This document shows positions 18,124 through 34,150 of a stretch of 64,000 bases of DNA, piece by piece. The notes beneath the pieces are model-generated. The model was not told where the DNA came from and searched no databases. It saw nothing but the letters and a program-made list of their open reading frames with translations. Source of the DNA: Piscicola geometra (Eukaryota; Annelida; Clitellata; Hirudinida; Piscicolidae). The position numbers and the translations under genes were made by a program. The DNA is taken from NCBI GenBank assembly GCA_943735955.1, contig OX030956.1:4740912-4804911 (forward strand). Reading direction: 5' to 3'. Each line of letters starts with the position of its first letter. Position 1 is the first letter of the stretch.

Positions 18124-21100
18124 TTAATCCATTGAAGGAATGTATCTTCCAGAGCGTCCTTTGTCCGTTTTCTTTGAGCTTTCACCTTTGTGATGCATAT
18201 CAAAGCATAAGATTTTTGTTAAAAACGTGTAACTTATTTTTGTAACTAAAAAGAGCAAAGATGATTGACAATTGTATATAAACCATTGAAATGACTCCTC
18301 TATCCAAACCTTTTCGCCTTGACTCTAGGTTGTCATCGTCGTCACTCAGCTGGTCACTATCATCATCATCACCACCATTGATGCTACCGTCATCTTCACC
18401 ACTAATCGATCGTCCTTGACTCATTTTCGACGTTTTATTCACGTTTTTCTGTTGAATTTTTTGGCTTCTATTTAATCTTCATTCTAACTTGAGCTGTAGC
18501 GAAGACCAAATATACAATCATTTTGATGATTCGATCAAATTCGATTATTCGAATCGATTAAAAACAGTGTCGTGTAAAAAAAAAGAAATGTCAAAATTTC
18601 CAAAATAATCTTTCTTTAAACGATGCCTACCTGCTCAGACATCCTGGAAGGATTCTTGCTGTTGTTGGTCGCCACATTGACTTGCTTCATTCTTGATTCG
18701 ACCGACTTGATCGAAAGAGGACTGAAGGCGGATGAGGCGGTGGATGCCGACTCGAGCGAACTGACGCTTGAGAACTTCTTGGAGACAGTGCTGCTCGATC
18801 TGGGCTCAATACGCGGCTTGGTGGTGGATGGAGTTTTTGAGACCGGTGACTGTTTCTGCGATACGGGATTAGGTTGAGTGCTTGGTGAGTTTGTTGTGAA
18901 GTTGTTGGTGGAATTGTCGCCTGAGGAGGCGAGTTGATCGGGTGGCCATTCGTTGAACGCCTGTATGGTGCTCCTCATTTGTTTCTGAAAGTTCTGAAAT
19001 CATTTCGAATTTTAAACTTGGATAGGTAATAAATGCATAAAAATATATGAAATCCGCTATAAAAAAACATTCTTAAACTTTAATTAATATTCATAATGCG
19101 ATCTTTCTAAAGCATCAATACAACATCTCAATTCTTTGATTCTCACTAAAAAATAGAGGAATCTAGCAATCAGACACGCGGACAACAATCTACCAAAATA
19201 AAGGAAGTTAACAGGCAGAAAAGATGCAGCACCTTGAGGTCCTGCTCAGTGTCGAACGTCTCCAAGTCCTTGTAGCATTTGGTGTAGAAGTGCAGTGCTT
19301 TGGAGGAGTTCTCGATCTCACACGCCACCACGCTTTTCAGCAGGTTCTGTCGAGGTTGTTCGTGAGGTGCTGAAACAAGTATTCTTATTCCACTTTATAG
19401 TATAAAATGTTTTATATCTTCAAAATTAATCTATGTTTTAACTTTTTTATATACGATTTTTAAAGCGTCTTTAGGGCTCAAATGAACCTTCAAATCGTCG
19501 AGTTTTTGTCTCTCGAAGGCTTCGGTTTCCTGCTGCAACTCAGCGCACAAACTGGCCATGTCACCCTTCGCCTTGATCACCCTCGACACCACCTTACCGT
19601 TACACGGGAAAGTTATCATCACTAAAAACCAGTCTTCAAATAATGGTACCTGAATCTTTATTGATTCGTCAAAAATGACAATTACAAAGTTGATATGCTC
19701 ATTTTGGTAACGGCTATAGAAAGATTATCAAAGCGATTAAAATAATAATATCTTTTAAATATTTATTTATTTATTTTTGATTTATCACTTTTGAGCAGTT
19801 TCGGTGTAAATAAAGCATAAAATAGGCGCTTCTTTTGTAGTTGATCAGAAGGAAGCGATACATTTGGCAAACTAACTCGCCATTCATGCAAGCACACCCT
19901 AATTTCTACATAATAAGAAGATAAAGAGGAAGAAAAAGTAAGTGAATACAAAACAATACAATAAACTACAATTCAATAAAACTATAAAAATACAAAAAAA
20001 TATTATATAATTTAATACAAACATAAAAATTCAATATAAATAACAATATTTACTTGAGGTATATTCTAAAAAAATGGGTGGCTAACTACAATACAATAAA
20101 ACGACGAGTATTATTCACGTGGCGTAAACCCGAACGAGCTTCAAGACGAAGTGAATGCACTGACTAACGAATTGAGGGTAGGAAGAGGGGCGGTAGAAGG
20201 CGCTCAGTTGCTTCTTCACCTGCAGTTGCTTTTTGATGTTCACGAATGTCCGTCTGACCTTCCGCTGTGAACAAGTGTGTGTCATTGCATGGAGTTATAG
20301 TTATATTATAGATGTTAGTTCTACATATCTATGGTCACAGCACTTTAGAATGGCCTTATTTCATAATGCTAGATTCTTACAATCGAGATTTTAAATTTGA
20401 TTTTGAAATAATTTGAAACAAAGTTTGCAAATAAAGTTTATAAAACGACAAAAAATACAATTTTCGAAAAAAAAACTGTTGAATAAAAATAATTAATAAC
20501 GGATCTAACTTGTGGCATTTACTTGAATAAACGAAATAGTATTAGCAAGTCTTAAATTCAGGCGGAGATTTAATGAGGCATTAGAGCATGGCAGCCATTA
20601 ATCCGTCTGAGTGGCAGTGGAGCAGACAACTTGAAGTATTTATAAGGCCAGAGACTTGTTTATGCCACGTCATTACTCTTCATCTTTCGCTTACACGCGT
20701 ACTCTCGTGGCAATCAATGCATGAAAGGTGTTCTTTAGAAGGAGCGCAACATCAATCTTACTTTATACCAACAAGGATATATTTTATTTGTGTTTTTATT
20801 TAGTAATTTAATAAAGAGTAATGTCTTGCATTGTGAATTGGCTATTTATAATAGTTAAGGTTTTAACTGATAAAGTAGTTACAAATTCTTAACATAAAAT
20901 CCATATAGATGTTTTGACTTTGCCCTTTGTGCAATTATAACGTGCTGTGTCCGTTATTAAATGTTCAAAGAAGATGTATGACTTTCAATTACGGCAAGAG
21001 AATCTAAGCTTTATGTTATAAAGACGCAAAATTTAGATAAAATATCAGAAAGTTTCGATTATAATTACATTTTTAAAATAAAAATAAAATACATTATTTA

Positions 21101-22844
21101 TAACATTTTTAAAAGTTAATCTGATTAATTTACCAAAATTAGTCATTTTTCCGAATTGATCAACCTTAGTGGAAGCGCAAGATTGCTTGTACTTTGAGAG
21201 AGGTTCTATAACCTTGCTCCTCACTCTGTCCACCTGCAGCGTCGTAATTTATTTAATTATAATTATAATAATAATGATTAACTCTTAAAAAATAATATAT
21301 TCAATTATTAATTATTGAATTAATAATTTTACTCACTCTTTAAAAAAATAAAATATATAAAATATTAATTATTTAGTAAATAATTCAATTAATTTTAAAC
21401 TAAATATGTAATAACTCCAAGAAAAATTATTTCAAAACATCATATTGAAGGAGTTTTTAAAGGTTAAAATAACATTAGTATTTATCATCTGTTCTTGTGG
21501 TATTTTTTTCTTTTTATAGGCTTCAAAAAACACACTAAAAGGATAACAAATTTAAAAATTTAACTTCAAGGAAAAAACTAGAATTTTAAAATGAAAATTT
21601 GATGAAAGTTGTGAGACGAAGAAAATTTTTTATTAAATATTTTAACATTTTTTTATAAAATATCAATATTTCTTAATGACTCTTTAAAACTATTTTAAAG
21701 TGAATGATTAATTTAAAATTCCTACAATATATCTTCATTAATATTTAAAAGTATCAATAAATCAATAGAGAGTTTTAGTGAACCTATTTAAAATTTGTAT
21801 GTTTTGACATGCTAATTTATGGATGTGAAAGTGGACGGGATAATAGTATTTGAAAGGCAAATTTAGCTTTTAGCCGTTGTACTTTTAGGCATTTACTTTT
21901 AAAATGTTAATAAAATAATATTTTCTCAACATAAAGTTAATAATGACAACATATTCACGTTTACCCATCTAAAGTAACACCCTAGGCCAATTGTCCACTT
22001 ATGTTTTACTAATAATAGCAGGTCCACCATTATTTATACTTAAATTTTTTTTAAGCCTAAGTTGATTAAAACTAAATGGTTTACAGGCAAGATAGTTCTA
22101 ACTCTTATATAAATATGTCACATAAGTTATCCTAATTCACGTCTAAGAAATGCATTCATTTGAAATAAATACTAATTTACGGTAGAACGATATTGAAATG
22201 AATTAATCATTAGCGATATACTAATACAATGTATGAAATACATTGATAGCACTCAGCAAAGAATCGAACTTTCACGTGCAGGTGGTCTTGGATGCATGAG
22301 TAGTTGCGAGCGAACTCGAGCAAGCAGCCTCTGGCTGAAGAGTTGATCTTCTCGAGCGTGGCGAAGTTGTTCAGCTCTTTCGCTATCAAGTCTCCTGTTG
22401 TGTGTTTTCCACAAGGTGTTTGCAATGCCTGCAAGAGACATGACTCTATAATATAGAGTCTATATAAACTTGTTTTAATAGATGTATAAATAATTATACT
22501 TTTTTAATGAAAATGCAGTAGATAAGTTAGAGTACCTTTATCTCTGCACTTAGCAGTGTTTCTGTTGAAACTGCCAAAGTAGGTGCACAGGTTTCCGAAA
22601 CATTCTTCTACTACTCCGATTCTGTTCTCAATCGCTTCCAACTGTTTTCCTCTGTAAGTAACCGTTTGAATTATTATTTAGTAATTTGTTAAGTTAACTT
22701 AACTTAAGTAATTGAATAACATATACAACTATTAATTGCTGTTTATAAATAAATAAGTTAAATTTTCAATACAATATACTTCGAAATCATAAGCTTTGTA
22801 GCTTACATTTCGTGATCATTAGTGTAGTTTAATAGAAAACTCAT
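18124..22844 (-). CDS. CIBAR1: CIBAR/FAM92 BAR-domain protein homologue
   Basis: Ten exons: 22844-22807, 22651-22536, 22394-22270, 21233-21165, 20264-20169, 19592-19488, 19346-19233, 18993-18631, 18448-18310 and 18185-18124; 408 residues, phases consistent. Residues ~13-225 follow FAM92 order: GKQLEAIENRIGVVEECFG, NRNTAKCRDKGDLIAKEL, VDRVRSKVIEPLSKY, QQETEAFERQKLDDL and SSKALHFYTKCYKDLE. FAM92/CIBAR proteins have a membrane-bending BAR domain and act with CBY at the ciliary base and in mitochondrial membranes. The tail (~225-408) is Ser/Thr/Pro-rich with an Asp cluster and ends GRYIPSMD; vertebrate members (~290 aa) also have a short acidic tail, so this one is longer. Exon 1 and the exon 5 donor/exon 6 acceptor were chosen by phase and alignment length and are the least certain parts. 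Confidence 0.85.
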
Positions 22845-25800
22845 TTTTCTCTTTTGAAAAAGCACTATATTGCTAATAGCAACGGGCATTTTTCATACAA
22901 AGCGCTTAACGTATCCATTGAATAATATCAAAAAGTTTTAATTACTTTTTAAAATTTGAACTTGAAATATTTAATAATTTATTTTCAATTTGATTCAAAA
23001 TCGAAACTTTTAAAATATGTGAATTTTAGAAAAAGTCCATTTTTGAAGAAATTCATTTATATTGAATAATCGTTCAAAAATTATTTTAAAATAATAAATC
23101 TCATGATTTATACAAAAACTAATGAAAAACACTCTTTTTTAAGTTATGAAAAACGAGTGGATAAAAAATACATATTTATAATTTTAAACTAAACATTTTT
23201 TTATAGATTAAATAACTTCAAGTCTAATTCTTCACGCACGAGCGCCTAATGGAATATTCTCAAAGGAAGTTTACGAGACGCGTATTCCTATTAATTATGC
23301 ATCTTGAATGATGTTTTCTTGCCTTGATAGCGCGCGCAACAATGTATTGTAACGATGATACATCGTTGGTGCCTTGATAAGAGATTCTTATGAGTGGCTA
23401 TGACACATCACTGTATGAATTGAACAGTGATTTATACAAGTCCACGCCGAGTGCAATATATTAAAACGATTATCACGAGGAAATCACATTTCGACTTACT
23501 GAAAAATGAAGCATAAATCGATGGAAAAACTAATTAATTAACCAAAAAAGGAATTTAATAAATAACGAAAAAGGCAGCATTAAAGCTTGAAATATTTAAT
23601 TAAGGATAGAGCAATCTTTTACGGCAAAAATTCACGAATTCAAAGATTGTATAATGAAAAATAATGACACTGCTGAAGGTGAAAAATGTGTTATGTAGAG
23701 TACATTGTAGAGTAGAAGGTTTGAAAAAAAAAGAAGAAAAAGAGAAAATGTAAGCTGGAAAGCCTCTAATCTCCCTTCAAATTTGTGGGCCAAGGTAGAA
23801 GAGTTTTTGAAAAATCAAAAAAAAATTTGTGAAAAATTTATTTTTAAATGTTTGTCAAAATAAATTATCAAAAATGTCAAATAAAAATATCTCAATGTGC
23901 CATCATAAACATCCTTCCCGCAACGCCCAAGGGGGATCTCTCGAAAAGCCAACAGAGGCGTTTAATTAAATTCAAAATTGCATTTTATTGAAATTCAATC
24001 CATATTTACAAAATAAACTTTTATGAAATCGAAAAAACACGAGATATTGTATCTTTCGGTCCATTAAACCGTCTATTTAATTTCAAAATAAAATAAAATG
24101 TCTAATAACTGTGTAATATTTTCATAAACTAAACTCCAGTTTCGGGGAAAGGAAAAACATCAGTGAATACATGGCGAAGAACCCAGTTGGTTTTAAAATT
24201 TCAGATATGGCGCCTCAATTACTATGTTTGTTGCGGCCATCACCATATTCCTTAACAACTGTCTTCTCACATCACGCTCCTTTCGACCATTCGCGCCGTC
24301 GAGTTAGGCACGTCTTGAAGTTTGTATTGAAACCACTCAAGCCATAAAAGCACAAAATGGCGTTCGAATTTTTTTGGGTATTTTCTTTTCTTCTTTTTAA
24401 CACAGTATGGAAGACCCTTATGTAGACGGTACAAAAACTCGTACGAATTAATTTTTGATCACTGCTTCAAAAAGCAAACTAATTTGGTAGATAACTTACA
24501 TCAAGTACAGCATATTATACTTGCTAATTGATAACACAGCGCAATAGCGAGTATTTCAAAAATAGCGTAAATGGACTACAAAAAAAGGAGAATTTCAATT
24601 TTAAAAAATAATAATTATAATTAAGCGAAGAATTGAAAGAATAGTGCGTCCATGCAGGCCTTCAATGCAGCCTGGCATGACATTGCAAGGGCGTTTTGCA
24701 TTAGGAACAATACGAAAGGGCAGCGAGGTTAAACGCGTGTAGAAGGTCGCTGAGGTCATGCGACAAGGCGACATTAAAGAGAGCATAAGATAGGCAATTA
24801 AACTTTTTCAATTCATCAGCAATGATTTCGAGAGTAACAGTCCCTCAGTGAAGACTTCATGATAAAATAGCTTCAATTATATCAATCTTTTATTGGACTT
24901 TTAGTTTTGAAACTGAGAAAACAAAATCTCTAAAGTCTCATTATTAGGAATTCAAGCTGAACCAGTGCTTTAGCATCAACCAACAAAGCTTTCATATTCA
25001 TGAGTAGCTGTTCATAAACTTCGAATGCGTGCCATCGTGGGTTCTTTTCAATAACTTTATATAATTATTTTTTTTAATGTAAATTTGTGATGAGACCAAG
25101 CGAAATAAAGTTTCCAGAGTGGCAAGGTGGCTCATCGGAAGCTATTGATAGGCTCTTCCCTCTAATCTCCATGCCATCCAATCATATTTAGTACAAAAAA
25201 ATTGTTTAAGAATTTCTGTTTTATGGCATGTACGAGTAAAGGTAATAATTTGGAAATCAGGTTCTCAATATTTTCGACTTTTTTGCCCATAAACAAAAGT
25301 AATCTTTGGTTTTTATCGATGCGGCTTTTCAATAAATAAACTTAGTTCATACCGACAAACATTAAGACGTGGGTAGTTGTGATTATGCAAAAGTTCATTA
25401 ATAGGGCTCTAACGACTTGGAAAGCTCACGTATTATTTTCAATTCAATGGAACTTTTTCCCACGTGATTGAAGCTCTTCAAAATATAAGAATTTTTTTAA
25501 TTTATTGAATCGTCTTGCCAAAAGAGAAGCTGTACATTTATAAATGCAGGTTTAAACAAAAGTTAGTTTTTTTTTACAATTGGGAATTGACTGTTGATGT
25601 GCTTTTAGGCTCAGAATTAAGCTATGCCATTCTTTGTCGTGGTTTTAATTTTGATTTTAAAGGTAAAGTAAAATGTTTTAAATAATTTTTTACATTGAAA
25701 AAGAAATAAATGGTAATATTTTTTCAGAAGTTTCATTAACTTGAACTCATCTCTTCAAATATGCATGATATCATAGATTAGTTTCTAAAAACAAATAAAA

Positions 25801-28800
25801 TTTGCAAACTAATTTTTTTAACGAGTGTAAAATTTACATGCTTTTATTCTAGAGTAGAAATAAATCTTAAAGTCAATAATTTATATTCATTTAATTCGGT
25901 AAATATTCTATTTATTTCATTCAATATGATAAAAATAAATAGTTGAATAACAAATGATTACCAGTGAAGAGTATAAAAGCTCTGTGTGGTGGTTTACTAC
26001 AAGATGCGCGATGATTTTTCATATCTACGTCATTTAAAAATAAAAAAAGTAAAAACAATATTTTGTTTTACATAAATGAATAAGTAAGTGAGAATCTTAC
26101 TTAGTAAAACAGACGATGATGAAGCTCGCAAACCGCTTAGGGACGTGATGAGCTCTACAGCGGTCCACTCACGAGTGTCCTGGCTTTACGGCCATTTTAT
26201 TGTTGCCATCAATTTAAATGTCTTCCGGGGAAACAACTTCGTTTCTCATTCATCTTTATTAGTTCCTTCCAAGACTTTTTCTTCTGGATACTTGTGGCCC
26301 TAATCTTTGGTATTTGGCGTGCATTATGAAAGAGGCAATTTACGGGCAGGCAAGAGTCGTTTGAGCGGCTTCAAGTTGCTGGCAGGAAGGTGAATAATGA
26401 GTTGTCGAGTGATCTCTTGAGCCTCCAGATGCAGTGGTTGTATATTGAGAGATAATGCCCAGAAAATAAGTTATGTTTATGTTGCGTCCGATTTTAGGAT
26501 TGACCCATTTTAGAATGAGATTAAGCAGTAAAAACTGTATAACCAGATAGAAATTTTTCTAAAATATAATTTTAAACAAAACTTTATTTTTGAATATAGC
26601 ACGCAAATTTGGAAAAGTTAAATTTTTAAAAGATATTTTATCGAACATTTTCTAGAAGGTGTCCTATACTAAATGGGGAAATTCTATTAATATTTAAATT
26701 ATGTGAATAAAATTATAGGTTATAGTTTTATTCATACATTTAAAATATTCATAAATGGTTTTAAAATAATTATTTAAAAGTCGAAAATATTTTAAAAAAA
26801 GAATAGAAAAAATAAATTTTAAGACAAGAAAGGTAATGGTTGGCTGAGTGAGAAGATTGGAGCAGTTCAAAACGTCCGTTTGCGAGCTGTTTGTGATGGA
26901 GAGGATTTATGTCAAATTATAAAAAGCATTTTTAACTCTATTTCTGACTTTAGAAAAGTTTTTTAAATTGTGAAAAAAACTTATTTAATTTCAAATACTA
27001 GTTTTGATCATTATGATTCATACTTTTATTATAACTATCAAACACAAAGCGGCATAAAAACACATTCAAACTGCTCTTAACCTTTGAGCTCTTTGAATTA
27101 ATGCTAATTTTCCGATAAGAAAACATTGAAAAGTGATGTTTTTCTTTCATAAAAATTCCTCGAGGTGGCCTGATGTAGGTGTTTCAAACAATAATTTATT
27201 AAATAAAGCTCTTGAAAATTTCTCTTCACTAAAACTTTATTCTGAAGCCTCAACTATGAAAGCACTTTTTCCTACATTCTAGAGAGCATTATGACAAAGA
27301 CCTTTCGTAATGCAATTTGCACCACGTCCACACCAGCATGTCGTGTGCCTTTCAGCATGAGTCATACTCGGAAGAGGGTGAGTGGAGACGGTGGAAAGAC
27401 GTCAGCATCTGATCAATAGTGTCTCAGATCGAGACCTATGAATGCAGTAGATCACAGCATGATGCATTGATTGTATTTTTTGCCGACCATTAATTACTTT
27501 CGCCTCAGAAACACTTAGATGTCTTTACAGTGGCGATGAGTTGGAATGATGTGTGAATGAGCCACGTCTGAGAGATGATGGTAGGTTATAAATCACAAAC
27601 CGGAAGTCAAAACGTTGATAGAAAGAGATTCAGGAGATATTGCTAGAGCCATAAAAACGGAATCTAATTTGGTCGTTGCAAAAGAAACTCTTAAATAAAA
27701 ACATCGATAACATTTTTTCCTAGCATTTTATGTTACAATTAGGCTTGAAAAAGAAATTAAAATGTTTCCCAAAAAGTGTACTTTTCTCTGAATAAACGTG
27801 CTCTGCATCAATAATTCACTGCATGCGTGTGTCTCCATTGTGTCTATTGCGTCTCACTATGTATCTCTTTCTACTTCCACATTGATTTGGTACTTGTGCC
27901 TATTAAAGGAGCACTGTCTCGATGTCTGTGCACAAACATGAACCTTTGAGTGCGTGCCATTAATTATTAACTTCATCATCATCATCATCATCACCATAAA
28001 TTGAATTAAATCGATGGAGGATCAAGCAAGACAAAGCTGATGTCAGTCTCTTTGCTCTTCTGGGCCAGTTTCCACAGCCCCCACCCACACTTGCACGCCC
28101 ACAAACACACACACAAACAAACACGCGTACACATAAAGACACACAAACAGACTAGACTAGACACATATACACAGTTGCATAGAGATAAAAAACAGGAAAA
28201 AAACACAAAATGCACACAATTCACAGAAGTACTGTCGGCATACGCACGCAAAAGTTTAATCTGGAGCACAAACCGCACTTGGATCACACAATCACACCCA
28301 AACGCACCCAAACACACACAATCACACACAATCACACACAATCACAAACAATCACACACAATCACACACAATCACACCCAATCGCACACAAAAGCATATA
28401 AAAACAAACCAAAGTCGAAAAAGATACACACAAAAACATTCAATTTAGCTAAATATTTTATTATTCTTATGCCCAAATTAAACTATCAATCATTTTTATT
28501 ATTTTTCTAGTCTAGCAGAATGCGATAAATTGTTGAAGTTGGCGACAAAAAGGCTGACACAAGAGCACAGCAGCATTGAAAGTAATGACGCGAGCTCATA
28601 ATAACGCCTTCACTCTCCAATATAATCACCCGGGCAACAATTGGCGAAAGTTTATGTCCATAGTTCTTTTCTATATGTGCGTCAATGGGAGAGTTTATTA
28701 AATATTGAATATCTTTTATATTTTTTGGTTTGTGATGGCTTCACTTCATTTAAGTGGTTTAAAGACTGTTCACGCCTCAAGGATCAAAACTGGCACAAAG

Positions 28801-28930
28801 CTCCAGCAAATGCAAAGATTTGTCAAAACTGGAAAAACCTGGAGATCTCGAAGTCTAAATGAATCCCACTGGAGACTCTGACATGGAGGCAAGTAGTAGT
28901 ACTGAGTCGTGCTCTTTCACGCTCGAGTAA
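22845..28930. other. AT-rich region without recognised genes
   Basis: The first few hundred bases should contain the CIBAR promoter. No frame carries family motifs; the longest plus-strand frame (26088-26303) has no supporting features. Contents noted: a short ATC run at 27972-27992 and a tandem AATCACACAC-type repeat at about 28290-28390. The strip 25115-25160 has a weak tRNA A-box-like GTGGCTCATCGG. Confidence 0.5.
28290..28390. repeat. 10-bp tandem repeat of AATCACACAC type
   Basis: ACACAATCAC units repeat about eight times with CCCA and AAAC variants, next to CA-rich sequence from 28080 onward. Confidence 0.85.
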
Positions 28931-28932
28931 TT

Positions 28933-32193
<3,261 letters not shown>

Positions 32194-32499
32194 ACATACA
32201 CACACACACAAATTATGTGTTGAGCCTAGAAACATGTGGTGATTATCTCTCAAAGAGTCTACATGAATGTTTATTGGGAGTCTGGAGTTTTGCGACTTGC
32301 GAACTACTTTGTGTGCATTTCAAGAAGCCCCAAAGAACTGCCTTCCAATCACACTCAAACGCCCAGAGTACTTTTCATTTAAATTTCATTTAAATTCCAA
32401 GTCACCATACGACCCGAACCCTCACACGACCACCACAACCACCTCTATCATTACCACACACATGGTTGCTATCATTAACATGATTCTATCTTCATTATC

Positions 32500-32500
32500 C

Positions 32501-32531
<31 letters not shown>

Positions 32532-32640
32532 CATCATCATCATCATCATCATTTTCATCATCATTTTCATCATCATCTTCATCATCATCATCAACCTCAT
32601 AATCTTTTTCATAATCGTTATCATCATCATCGCCACTACC
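32500..32640. repeat. (ATC)n trinucleotide tract
   Basis: TCATCATCA with TTT, CCT and CTT interruptions. Acidic minus-strand and serine-rich plus-strand frames here are repeat artefacts; no splice context is evident. Confidence 0.93.
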
Positions 32641-33819
32641 CACATCCTCATCACAGCCTTCGTCATAATCACCAGGAAGTGAACAAGCAAAGTCAATCTA
32701 GCCTCAGGCTGTCTGCTTGTATGACAATCTTTTTGCATGCCTGTGTGACACTCGATTTGTCTGCTTGTATGTTCGCATCATTAAACGCCTCAGAGCATAT
32801 AATTTATATTATATAACATAATAGTCTTTATATTTGAAGAATAGTTTTGCAACTCATTTTTAAACTCGTTTCGAATCATATTTTTTCAATAGAATTTTCC
32901 TAAAATTGTCCTCATGACATACCAAAGTGTCATTCACATAGCTCGAAAAAATTAAAATTGAATATAAATAATATTAAAAAACATAATATAATAAAATAGA
33001 AGTAATGCAAAAAATCAATAATAATGACAGCGATGGTAAAATCTTTTTGTACGCTTAACCGTCATATTTCTTCGAAATTTAAAATAAGTACTTGTTATGC
33101 CATACGGACCAATTTATTCAAGTTTTTCACAAAATATTTTTTAGGATTCATTACGGCTTCAAGATGTATGTAGAATATATGAAATATTAAAAAGAATAAA
33201 AATAATAGAAAGACAAAATATAAATAATTACATGAGACATTTTTTTACTTTCCTTGTCCTTCCATAGCAATGCCACCAAAAATAAACACGCGAACAGCAT
33301 TTAAATAGTGAGATTGTGTATCACCCCATGGTTGCGTTCTCGTTGGTGGCACTAACCACATCCGATCGAATAAAAATACTATAGCGCTCCACTCCAGAAA
33401 TCGCTGCATGATTCACACACCGTCACTTGAAGTGCTTTCGCATCAAAAATACACAGTGTATTACAAACTAGCTATTTCGGCATGCGAATGTCACTTTAAC
33501 GGAAAGCTGGAAGAAACCTTCAAAAATATATTTCTACGAGACAATCTACCAGCTGTATATATCAAAAGCATGAAATTGCAACACCACGGAAATGCGAAAT
33601 CAAATATACTCGACAATCCGGTCCAAAACAAATGTTTGTAAAAACAAAGCTATTCACTAATCGAATTGTTAGGCACACAAAATGAATAAAATTCCATGTT
33701 TGGAGATGCTTCAGAGAGCGACGACCGCCTGCCTTCCCCTCTGCAACCTAGCGTGACGAAGTTGCATCCATCCATTACTACTACAGATCTGCTGAGTCAT
33801 GATGACGTTGTGCTTGAGA

Positions 33820-33905
33820 ATGATGATGATGGTTGTGGTAGTGATGGAGAGGATGAATGGCCTAATGATGATGATGGTGGTGGTGGTGATGGTGAGGATG
33901 AATGG
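33820..33905. repeat. Imperfect (GAT)n with a duplicated ~51-bp block
   Basis: GATGATGATGGTTGTGGTAG is followed by GATGGAGAGGATGAATGGCC, then GATGATGATGGTGGTGGTGG is followed by GATGGTGAGGATGAATGGTC. These are two related blocks about 51 bases apart (GAGGATGAATGG begins at about 33848 and 33893). Confidence 0.7.
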
Positions 33906-34084
33906 TCTGATGATTATAGCATTGTGGAAATAATAATGACGAGAATGGTGGCCACTCGGCATGAGGGGTGCTAAAAAGTACCTTTAGAGCCATTTTGAAG
34001 ACCATACGCATGAAAGCTTATATCATAAAAGTTATATTATATAAGTTATATGTCAATTTTGAGTCCACATAAACGTAAATATGA

Positions 34085-34150
34085 ACGTATGAAACGACTC
34101 GGCCTGGCCAACGGTTGGTCCTAGGTTCGAGTGCAACCGATGCCCTAGTA
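34085..34150 (+). other. tRNA-promoter-like remnant (possible SINE)
   Basis: Contains GGTTGGTCCTAGGTTCGAG then TGCAACCG. GGTTCGAGTGC is close to the RNA polymerase III B box GGTTCRANNCC, and CTCGGCCTGGCC upstream is a weak A-box candidate. No tRNA cloverleaf could be made, so this is at most a decayed tRNA-derived element. Confidence 0.3.

Noticed and set aside
24200..24310. GC-richer strip after a TTTCAG acceptor-like site, resembling a coding exon
   Set aside because: No frame gives a recognisable protein with a matching donor.
33408..33641. Plus-strand frame of 77 residues
   Set aside because: No family motif, no splice context and no codon bias; length is within chance for this composition.
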